Positions 1-4,348 of a stretch of 5,547 bases of DNA are shown one piece after another. The notes below the pieces were generated by a model that searched no databases, was not told the origin of the DNA, and saw only the letters and a list, made by a program, of their open reading frames with translations. The stretch is from Rhizobiaceae bacterium (GTDB lineage: Bacteria > Pseudomonadota > Alphaproteobacteria > Rhizobiales > Rhizobiaceae). Location of the stretch: contig JACMIV010000352.1 of assembly GCA_014380965.1 (NCBI GenBank), forward strand, positions 1-5,547. The letters are read 5' to 3'. Made by a program: the position numbers and the translations under genes. Positions within the stretch are counted from its first letter, which is position 1; the number at the start of each line of letters is the position of its first letter.

Positions 1-628
1 CGAGGGCCACGGCACGTGCCGAGTGGTCGTCGCGGTCGAAGCCGATGAGGTGAAGGCGCTGGAGATCGGCGACGCTCTCCGGCAGGCCGAAACGCGCGAC
101 ATAGGAGCGGTGGGCGTAGAGACGAAGGGCGAGATCGCCGATCTTGCGGGCGACGAGCCCCTCCTGCACGGGCCGTACCATCCGGACGGCGATGTCGGCC
201 GTGCGACGCAGGAGATCGTCCGTGCGGTTGTTGAGGGCAAGTTCGATGACGATGCCGGGATGGGCATGACGCAGCGCCGTGAGGAGCGGCGGCAGGACGA
301 CGAGGCCCATGATCTCGCTCGCCGAGATGCGAACAGTGCCGCGCGGCGAGGTCGCATCGCCACCGGCCTGGGATGCCCGGACCAGCGCCGCCATCGAAAC
401 CTCCATCGCTTCGGCATGAACGGCTATCGGTCCGGCGGCCTCCGTCGGGATCAGCCCGGCGGGGGACCGCGTGAACAGCACGACGCCGAGCACTCGTTCG
501 AATTGCTCGATGTGGCGCCCGATCGTCGGCTGCGTCAGGCCCGTCGCGCGGGCCGCGGCCGAAAGGCTCCCATGACGCAGCACGGCGAGAAAGGAGCGGA
601 CGTGGGTCCATTCGGAAAGATCGGCCAT
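1..628 (-). CDS. LysR-family transcriptional regulator, 3' end cut by window edge
   Basis: This is a DNA-binding regulator of the LysR type, probably acting as a cytoplasmic oligomer. The frame reads from ATG at 628-626 down to the left edge, giving 209 residues; family members are usually about 300, so roughly 90 C-terminal residues are missing. Residues 6-64 form the winged helix-turn-helix, with the typical pattern FLAVLRHGSLSAAARATGLT, then QPTIGRHIEQFERVLGVVLF and a wing ending in the usual PTEAG-like turn. A linker helix follows to about residue 88. The effector-binding (periplasmic-binding-protein-like) domain opens at about residue 97 with RGTVRISASE and continues through DIAVRM and LVARKIGDLALRLYAH. 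No in-frame ATG, GTG or TTG lies close upstream, and no Shine-Dalgarno sequence precedes the ATG. It is divergent from the membrane protein gene at 758, which is its likely target. The family is secure; the ligand is unknown. Confidence 0.95.
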   Translation of the reverse strand, partial: MADLSEWTHVRSFLAVLRHGSLSAAARATGLTQPTIGRHIEQFERVLGVVLFTRSPAGLIPTEAAGPIAVHAEAMEVSMAALVRASQAGGDATSPRGTVRISASEIMGLVVLPPLLTALRHAHPGIVIELALNNRTDDLLRRTADIAVRMVRPVQEGLVARKIGDLALRLYAHRSYVARFGLPESVADLQRLHLIGFDRDDHSARAVAL

Positions 629-640
629 ACGAAAACGTAT
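627..640. promoter_or_regulatory. Inverted repeat over the LysR gene start, possible autoregulatory operator
   Basis: The sequence ATACG-AAAA-CGTAT is a perfect 5-base inverted repeat around an AAAA centre. It overlaps the first bases of the LysR start codon and the likely -10 element. LysR proteins often bind interrupted AT-rich dyads with T and A near the outer ends in the divergent region they control, and the spacing here (T-N10-A) is one base short of the classical T-N11-A. An operator role is inferred from position and symmetry only. Confidence 0.4.
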
Positions 641-663
641 AGCGGCTACAGGAAGTTCGGCAA
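636..663 (-). promoter_or_regulatory. Candidate promoter of the LysR gene
   Basis: Read on the minus strand, TTGCCG (663-658) and TATACG (641-636) are separated by 16 bases, matching the sigma-70 type hexamers at four of six positions each. Seven bases separate the -10 element from the ATG, so transcription would start at or within a base or two of the start codon, giving a leaderless message. This agrees with the absence of a Shine-Dalgarno sequence, but the match is moderate. Confidence 0.35.
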
Positions 664-745
664 TGTCCGTTGATCCTTGCTGCGGGCATTCTGTCCGTGG
701 ATCGACGACCAGAAAGGCTCGCTCCCTCCCGACGACCCTCCAGCC

Positions 746-750
746 AAGGA
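746..750 (+). promoter_or_regulatory. Ribosome binding site deciding the membrane protein start
   Basis: AAGGA lies seven bases before the ATG at 758. A longer reading from TTG at 677 has no such site and would add 27 polar, Pro- and Asp-rich residues ahead of the first membrane segment, so the ATG is preferred. Confidence 0.75.
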
Positions 751-757
751 TTTCCTC

Positions 758-1465
758 ATGATCACGACCCGCTTCGCGGTTCCCCTCCCGCACGCTCCGG
801 CACTTCCGCTGGCAAGCCTCGCCCTGCTTCAGACAGGCCTTTTCCTGATCCCGATGATCGTTCTCGGACAAGCCATCGGATGGCCCGGCAGTCTGCGCCT
901 GCCGGCGGCCGAAGCGCTGCCTTTGATCGCGGAAAATGCGCTCGCGGTGCAGATCGGCTACTGGGCCTATCTTCTGACCTCGCTCGCCTTCCTCCCCCTC
1001 GCGCTCGCCTTCCGGTCCTTCCTCGCCGAGCGCGGTGCCGGGGGCGCGCTGTCCGATACCGCGGCAGCGCTCGGCGTCGCCGTCGCCGTGTTCAAGATGC
1101 TGGGGATCGTGCGCTGGCTGTCCGCCATGCCCTCGCTCGCCCAGCTTTATGTCGGAAACGTCGACCCCGTCGTTCGCGCGGCCGTGGAGGTCGCCTACAC
1201 GGCGTTGAACGGCTATGCCGGCGCCGTCGGCGAACTCCTCGGGGTTCAGCTCGTCTCCGGCCTCTGGCTGATCTTCGCCGGACTTCTCCTCGGCCGCATC
1301 GGTGCCGCATGGACCGGCCTATCCGGCATCCTCATCGGCAGCGTTTTCCTCGCCACCTGCCTTCGCACGATCGAGCCGTCCTTCGCCGCGCTCCAGTCCG
1401 TCGCCGTACCGCTGGCGCTCGCCTGGTTCCCGGCCTTCGCTCTGGCAGTATGGAAGCGCGGCTGA
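758..1465 (+). CDS. Six-helix integral membrane protein, DUF4386-like
   Basis: This is an inner-membrane protein of 235 residues with no known activity. Hydrophobic segments are visible at about residues 17-40, 61-86, 100-120, 155-178, 181-203 and 209-231, with short charged loops between them (for example RSFLAERG at 86-93 and a positive C-terminal end, WKRG). Length, six-helix layout and the segment around AYTALNGYAGAVGELLGVQL, followed by a GLLLGRIG helix start, resemble DUF4386 proteins, but this is recognition by pattern and not by a search. The start at 758 is supported by AAGGA at 746-750. It is divergent from a LysR regulator, with 129 bases between the two start codons, which suggests that the regulator controls it. 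No partner gene follows in the same direction; the next feature is a tRNA on the opposite strand. Alternatives are other small multi-pass families. That it is a real membrane protein gene is much more certain than the family. Confidence 0.85.
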   Translation: MITTRFAVPLPHAPALPLASLALLQTGLFLIPMIVLGQAIGWPGSLRLPAAEALPLIAENALAVQIGYWAYLLTSLAFLPLALAFRSFLAERGAGGALSDTAAALGVAVAVFKMLGIVRWLSAMPSLAQLYVGNVDPVVRAAVEVAYTALNGYAGAVGELLGVQLVSGLWLIFAGLLLGRIGAAWTGLSGILIGSVFLATCLRTIEPSFAALQSVAVPLALAWFPAFALAVWKRG

Positions 1466-1478
1466 GACGACTGGCATG

Positions 1479-1511
1479 GGCCGACCGGCGCCTGCGCCGC
1501 GCCTGCCGGCC
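1479..1511 (+). terminator. GC-rich hairpin after the membrane protein gene
   Basis: GGCCG (1479-1483) pairs with CGGCC (1507-1511), enclosing an inner CGGCG/CGCCG stem (1486-1490 with 1495-1499). It starts 13 bases after the stop codon. Only TT follows the stem, so it is a weak intrinsic terminator and may simply stabilise the 3' end. The direct repeat GCGCCTGC (1488-1495 and 1499-1506) gives the stem alternative pairings. Confidence 0.35.
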
Positions 1512-1550
1512 TTAAGCAAAGCGAGAGCGGCAAACGCATCAGCGCTCGCT
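1512..1550 (-). terminator. Candidate terminator after tRNA-Pro
   Basis: Read on the minus strand, AGCGAGCG (1550-1543) pairs with CGCTCTCGCT (1529-1520) with a two-base bulge and a 13-base loop, followed by the T-rich stretch TTGCTTAAG. It lies about 33 bases beyond the CCA end of tRNA-Pro. The position and T-rich tail suit an intrinsic terminator, but the loop is long and the T run is broken. Confidence 0.35.
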
Positions 1551-1582
1551 CGTGAAACCTTCAAAAGTTTCTTAGGAGAGGC

Positions 1583-1659
1583 TGGTCGGAGTGGCAGGAT
1601 TCGAACCTGCGACCCCGTCGTCCCGAACGACGTGCGCTACCAGGCTGCGCTACACTCCG
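1583..1659 (-). tRNA. tRNA-Pro (anticodon CGG), reads codon CCG
   Basis: The minus strand folds into a complete cloverleaf of 77 bases. The acceptor stem is CGGAGTG (1659-1653) paired with CACTCCG (1593-1587). The D arm is GCGC-loop-GCGC. The anticodon stem CGTCG/CGACG encloses the loop TTCGGGA, giving anticodon CGG at 1625-1623. The T arm is GCAGG-TTCGAAT-CCTGC. The discriminator base is A (1586) and the CCA end is encoded (1585-1583). The C at position 1 of the tRNA and the CGG anticodon fit bacterial tRNA-Pro. It is a stand-alone gene with its own promoter, lying downstream of the DUF3616 gene on the same strand. Confidence 0.97.
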
Positions 1660-1674
1660 TGACCAGCGGAGCCG

Positions 1675-1703
1675 TCTATAGCCCCGGTCAAAGCGAGCCG
1701 CAA
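1675..1703 (-). promoter_or_regulatory. Promoter of tRNA-Pro
   Basis: On the minus strand, TTGCGG (1703-1698) and TATAGA (1680-1675) are separated by exactly 17 bases. Initiation would fall near 1668, about nine bases before the mature tRNA 5' end. The -10 context GCTATAGAC is identical to that of the tRNA-Gln promoter in this window. The -35 match is weak (three of six). A 10-base perfect palindrome, TCTGGCCAGA (1706-1715), lies directly upstream of the -35 element. Confidence 0.55.
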
Positions 1704-1734
1704 GGTCTGGCCAGAGGAATTCGGCGCTGCCCGA

Positions 1735-2907
1735 TCAAGCGAAATCGAAGAGATCGCAGGTCAGCCGGTGCGCCGCGTGGTCGATGCGTCTTTGGTGTGG
1801 GGCATCGTAGACGACGAGGAGCCGCGGGGTCCCGCCGTCGTCGATGATCCCCATGCCTTCGGCATGATCGGCGCCTCGGATTGGCGGAAAATCAAGGACG
1901 CGGGAGACGGATCCCGCGTCGTAGAAGGGACGATCCGGGCTGTAGTCATCGATGGTGAAGACCGATTGCAACGCCTCGAGCTTGGTCGTCGCGCCAGACA
2001 GCAGCATCAGGCGTCCCTCCGACCATTTGAGCTCGCGGATGCCCTGACCGTTGAGGTCGATCACCTGGAGGCTGTAACGGCTTCCGTCGGCAAGGCGGGC
2101 GAGTTTCAGCGCGCCCTTCTTCGTCACCTCCACCTTGATCCGGACGATCACGGCGTAGCCGTTGATCACCGGACCGCGCAGCCCGAGCAGCACAGCATCG
2201 CCGAACACCGAGAGCCCCTCGATGTCGAAGCCGTTTTCTTTGGAGGGGAGGCCGACATAGGCGCCGATGATAGGGTCCTTGGCGAGCAGCTTGCGGATGA
2301 CGCTGTCGGGACCCTCTCTCATCTTCAGCATCGCGGCATGTTCGCGGTGCGCTGGGGCAGAGGCTAGGATCGCCGCCTCGCTCTTCCCCATCAGGCGCTC
2401 GAGCGCGGTCAGCGCGATGCGTCCGAGAAAGCCGCGATTGGCATCCCACTTGATCCTCGCGAGATCTTCGATCCCCTCCTTGATCTTCGCCCGCTTCAGC
2501 GCGTGCGAGCCGCAGATCCAGAGATAGCCGTCCGAGACCGACAAGCCCTCTATGTCGATCTCGCCCTCCTCGCCATCGACGAGATCGAAGAGGTGGGAGA
2601 GCGCGAAGCTGCTGTGTCCGCTCGCCGTGCCTGTCGCAGGATCGTAGACGAGGCGCTCGATGGTGGCGTTCTCGTCGCAACTGCAGAAGATGGTCGTGCC
2701 CGATACGGCGATGGCCGAGACGTTGTCGTAGATCGGGTCGCTGCCCTCGTGCTGGTCGTGCGGGGCGTCGAAAACGAAGTCGACGGTCTTTTCGGGCCCA
2801 CGTTCGAGCGGCAGTCCAGCAGTCGGCTTCGTCTTCGTCTTCGGAGACGTCGGCTTCGAGGGCGACGAGCGTGGCTTCGGGGTCTTGGTGGCCGGCTGAT
2901 CGCTCAT
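1735..2907 (-). CDS. DUF3616 domain-containing protein of unknown function
   Basis: A 390-residue protein without signal peptide or membrane segment, so probably cytoplasmic. Residues 2-31 are a Lys/Pro/Ser/Thr-rich hydrophilic tail that is likely disordered. From about residue 40 the sequence matches the DUF3616 pattern: DNVSAIAVSG (61-70), DIEGLSVSDGYLWICGSHALKR (118-139), RGFLGRI (158-164), FDIEGLSVFGDAVLLGLRGPV (227-247) and HAEGMGIIDDG (348-358). The recurring EG-[LM]-[SG]-[VI] motif followed by a beta-strand pair suggests repeated blades of a beta-propeller; this fold is my inference. The biochemical role is not known. The ATG at 2907 is chosen because AAGGA precedes it by seven bases; an upstream ATG at 3045 would add 46 Arg/Cys-rich residues crossing the divergent promoter region. 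The gene stands alone, with tRNA-Pro downstream on the same strand and tRNA-Gln divergent upstream. Confidence 0.92.
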   Translation of the reverse strand: MSDQPATKTPKPRSSPSKPTSPKTKTKPTAGLPLERGPEKTVDFVFDAPHDQHEGSDPIYDNVSAIAVSGTTIFCSCDENATIERLVYDPATGTASGHSSFALSHLFDLVDGEEGEIDIEGLSVSDGYLWICGSHALKRAKIKEGIEDLARIKWDANRGFLGRIALTALERLMGKSEAAILASAPAHREHAAMLKMREGPDSVIRKLLAKDPIIGAYVGLPSKENGFDIEGLSVFGDAVLLGLRGPVINGYAVIVRIKVEVTKKGALKLARLADGSRYSLQVIDLNGQGIRELKWSEGRLMLLSGATTKLEALQSVFTIDDYSPDRPFYDAGSVSRVLDFPPIRGADHAEGMGIIDDGGTPRLLVVYDAPHQRRIDHAAHRLTCDLFDFA

Positions 2908-2914
2908 CGAGACA

Positions 2915-2919
2915 TCCTT
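2915..2919 (-). promoter_or_regulatory. Ribosome binding site deciding the DUF3616 start
   Basis: AAGGA on the minus strand ends seven bases before the ATG at 2907. It favours this start over the ATG at 3045. Confidence 0.75.
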
Positions 2920-2977
2920 GCGATTGGTGATCCGGCTAAATGGTCGCGGTGCACGACAAGGCAAGCATTGGAGCCGG

Positions 2978-3005
2978 CATCGACGGATTTCAATCATCGT
3001 CGATG
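2978..3005. promoter_or_regulatory. Inverted repeat between the DUF3616 and tRNA-Gln genes
   Basis: CATCGACG (2978-2985) and CGTCGATG (2998-3005) are perfect 8-base arms around a 12-base spacer. An overlapping tight palindrome, TCATCG-T-CGATGA, occupies 2994-3006. The element is 71-98 bases upstream of the DUF3616 ATG and just ahead of the tRNA-Gln -35 box. It could be an operator for the DUF3616 gene, whose own promoter I could not place convincingly. The function is inferred. Confidence 0.35.
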
Positions 3006-3027
3006 ACGCGCGGCGAGCATCGATCCG

Positions 3028-3056
3028 TTGCCAGCGCGGCGTCAAGCCGCTATAGA
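3028..3056 (+). promoter_or_regulatory. Promoter of tRNA-Gln
   Basis: TTGCCA (3028-3033) and TATAGA (3051-3056) are separated by 17 bases, matching the sigma-70 hexamers at five and four of six positions. Initiation would fall near 3063, giving a leader of about 18 bases before the tRNA. This is the best promoter in the window. Confidence 0.75.
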
Positions 3057-3080
3057 CCCCTCGCTCGGCCTTTTCGCCGA

Positions 3081-3155
3081 TGGGGCGTCGCCAAGCGGTA
3101 AGGCAGCGGCTTTTGGTGCCGCCATTCCCAGGTTCGAATCCTGGCGCCCCAGCCA
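3081..3155 (+). tRNA. tRNA-Gln (anticodon TTG), reads codon CAA
   Basis: A complete cloverleaf of 75 bases. The acceptor stem is TGGGGCG (3081-3087) with CGCCCCA (3145-3151). The D arm is GCC-loop-GGC. The anticodon stem GCGGC/GCCGC encloses the loop TTTTGGT (3111-3117), giving anticodon TTG at 3113-3115. The T arm is CCAGG-TTCGAAT-CCTGG. The discriminator is G (3152) and CCA is encoded (3153-3155). The weak first pair (T with A) and G discriminator are typical of bacterial tRNA-Gln. No integrase gene or repeated 3' end was seen that would mark it as an insertion site. Confidence 0.97.
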
Positions 3156-3191
3156 GTTCCCCTCTATCGAAGTCGGATCGAAGCGGGTCAC

Positions 3192-3210
3192 GCTGTCGCA
3201 GCGGGACAGC
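3192..3210. promoter_or_regulatory. Inverted repeat before the SorC gene
   Basis: GCTGTC (3192-3197) and GACAGC (3205-3210) are perfect 6-base arms around seven bases. It lies 37 bases after the tRNA-Gln end and 34 bases before the SorC start. It could be an autoregulatory operator or a processing/termination hairpin for the tRNA transcript; no T run follows it. Its left half contains GCTG-TCG-CAGC, which resembles the palindrome before smoE. Confidence 0.35.
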
Positions 3211-3232
3211 ATAGGTCGTGGGACATTCGCTC

Positions 3233-3238
3233 GGGAGG
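3233..3238 (+). promoter_or_regulatory. Ribosome binding site deciding the SorC start
   Basis: GGGAGG lies six bases before GTG at 3245. An in-frame GTG at 3218 lies nine codons upstream but has no comparable site, so 3245 is taken as the start. Confidence 0.75.
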
Positions 3239-3244
3239 ACGGAC

Positions 3245-4195
3245 GTGAGCAGAACACGCGGAGACGACGCGTCTCGCCTCGACGATGCAGCGCGTGCGGG
3301 ATGGCTCTACTACGTCGCCGGCAACACGCAGGAGGAGATCGCGGCAAAGCTCGGGATCTCCCGTCAGTCGGCGCAGCGGCTCGTTTCCCTGTCGGTCTCG
3401 GCCGGTCTCGTGAAGGTGCGGATCGATCATCCGATCGCCGTCTGCCTGGAATTGTCCAAAAGCCTCAAGGCGCGCTACGGCCTTGCGATCTGCGAAGTGG
3501 TGCCGTCGGATCCCGCATCCGTGTCGACGACGCTCGGTATCGCCGCTGCCTGCGCGACGGAAATGGAACGCTGGCTGGGGCAGAGCGAGCCGCTGGTCCT
3601 CGCCATCGGCACGGGGCGAACGCTGAAGGCGGCGGTCGCGCTTCTGCCGGGCATGAAGTGCCCGCAGCACCGCGTGGTCTCGCTGACCGGCAATATCGCT
3701 CTCGACGGATCGGCGTCGGTCTACAACGTCATCTTCACAATGGCGGACGCGGTGCAGGCGCGGCACTATCCGATGCCCCTCCCCGTCATCGTTTCGAGCC
3801 CCGAAGAGCGCGCCCTCCTCCACGAGCAGAAGGTGGTGCAGCGAACGCTGGCGCTTGCCGCCGTCGCAAAGGTCGCCTTCGTCGGCGTCGGCGAACTTGG
3901 CCGAAAAGCCCCGCTCGTCGTCGACGGCTTCATCACGGCCGCCGATCAGGCCGAACTCCACGCCGCCGGAGCTATCGGTGAAATCGTCGGATGGGCCTTC
4001 GACGAAACCGGTACGATCATCGACTGCGGCTTCAACGACCGGGTGGCGAGCGCGCCAATTCCCTCGACCAAGCACTCCGATGTCGTCGTCGTCGGCATGG
4101 GGCCCGCCAAGGCGCCGGCGATGCGGGCCGCTATGCTCGGGTTGATCGTCAATGGGCTCATCACCGACGAAGCGACGGCTCGCCTGCTTCTCTAG
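3245..4195 (+). CDS. SorC/DeoR-type sugar-binding transcriptional regulator
   Basis: A 316-residue cytoplasmic regulator, full length for the SorC family. Residues 28-60 hold the helix-turn-helix (TQEEIAAKLGISRQSAQRLV, then SAGLVKVRI). From about residue 65 onward lies the sugar-binding domain, which in this family binds a phosphorylated sugar or polyol to modulate DNA binding. Its marks are GTGRTL (122-127), GELGRKAPLVVDGFI (216-230, where relatives often have an Asp-containing GIG loop), GEIVGWAFDETG (245-256) and the C-terminal block GPAKAPAMRAAMLGL with NGLITDEATARLLL at the end. GTG at 3245 is supported by GGGAGG at 3233-3238. It lies 153 bases upstream of smoE on the same strand, so it is the expected local regulator of the polyol transport genes, and the inducer is probably derived from sorbitol, mannitol or a related polyol. 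The family is secure; the ligand is inferred from context. Confidence 0.93.
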   Translation: MSRTRGDDASRLDDAARAGWLYYVAGNTQEEIAAKLGISRQSAQRLVSLSVSAGLVKVRIDHPIAVCLELSKSLKARYGLAICEVVPSDPASVSTTLGIAAACATEMERWLGQSEPLVLAIGTGRTLKAAVALLPGMKCPQHRVVSLTGNIALDGSASVYNVIFTMADAVQARHYPMPLPVIVSSPEERALLHEQKVVQRTLALAAVAKVAFVGVGELGRKAPLVVDGFITAADQAELHAAGAIGEIVGWAFDETGTIIDCGFNDRVASAPIPSTKHSDVVVVGMGPAKAPAMRAAMLGLIVNGLITDEATARLLL

Positions 4196-4348
4196 GGGAT
4201 GACCCAATCCCGACAATTCGTACCGCCGCTGCGCAGCAGCCACGAATTGCTGCACCGCCGCACCTTATTCGTTTGACTTGGCCGAAGCTCAGTGGGAATT
4301 TGCCCTGACACTGGTCAATTGCTCATTACGATAGCTGGGAGGCTCGGT
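4196..4348 (+). promoter_or_regulatory. Control region between the SorC gene and smoE
   Basis: No gene fits here. CAATTCGT (4214-4221) and ACGAATTG (4242-4249) are perfect 8-base arms around 20 bases. Nested inside is the perfect palindrome GCTGCGCAGC (4228-4237), whose centre is one base from that of the outer repeat. GCAGCA-N9-TGCTGC (4233-4253) offers an alternative pairing. ACCGCCGC is repeated directly at 4222-4229 and 4254-4261. A third copy of the half-site ATTCGT occurs at 4267-4272. A smaller dyad, TGAC-ACTG-GTCA, sits at 4306-4317. GGGAGG at 4337-4342 is the smoE ribosome binding site. Just after the SorC stop, GGGAT-N6-ATCCC is a weak hairpin without T run. The dense symmetry suggests an operator for the upstream regulator; this is inferred. 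Confidence 0.6.
4273..4301 (+). promoter_or_regulatory. Possible smoE promoter
   Basis: TTGACT (4273-4278) is a good -35 match (five of six), and GAATTT (4296-4301) lies at a spacing of 17 bases but is a poor -10 match. The -35 box directly abuts the third ATTCGT half-site (4267-4272), which would suit regulation by a bound SorC-type protein. An alternative, CTGACA-N16-TACGAT (4305-4332), scores better but would initiate inside the ribosome binding site. Confidence 0.3.

Noticed and set aside
23..673. A 216-codon open frame on the plus strand across the LysR gene
   Set aside because: It is antisense to a clear LysR helix-turn-helix and effector domain, with a composition typical of shadow frames.
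670..1515. A 281-codon open frame on the plus strand overlapping the membrane protein gene
   Set aside because: It is Arg/Pro-rich with no domain, has no good ribosome binding site and is out of frame with the clear six-helix protein.
1554..1571. GAAAC-N8-GTTTC hairpin just beyond tRNA-Pro
   Set aside because: It has a five-pair AT-rich stem without a T run in the direction of tRNA-Pro transcription, so it is too weak to call a terminator.
2908..3045. A 46-residue N-terminal extension of the DUF3616 protein from ATG at 3045
   Set aside because: The extension is Arg/Cys-rich, crosses the tRNA-Gln promoter and an inverted repeat, and lacks a ribosome binding site, while the ATG at 2907 has a good one.
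3081..3155. tRNA-Gln as an integration site for a mobile element
   Set aside because: No integrase, no repeated tRNA 3' end and no change in composition was seen on either side; the T-arm similarity to tRNA-Pro is ordinary tRNA conservation.
3188..4255. A 355-codon open frame on the minus strand opposite the SorC gene
   Set aside because: It is a mirror of the SorC gene produced by high-GC third codon positions. It is rich in Arg, His and Asp without any recognisable domain, and the opposite strand encodes an unmistakable SorC protein.
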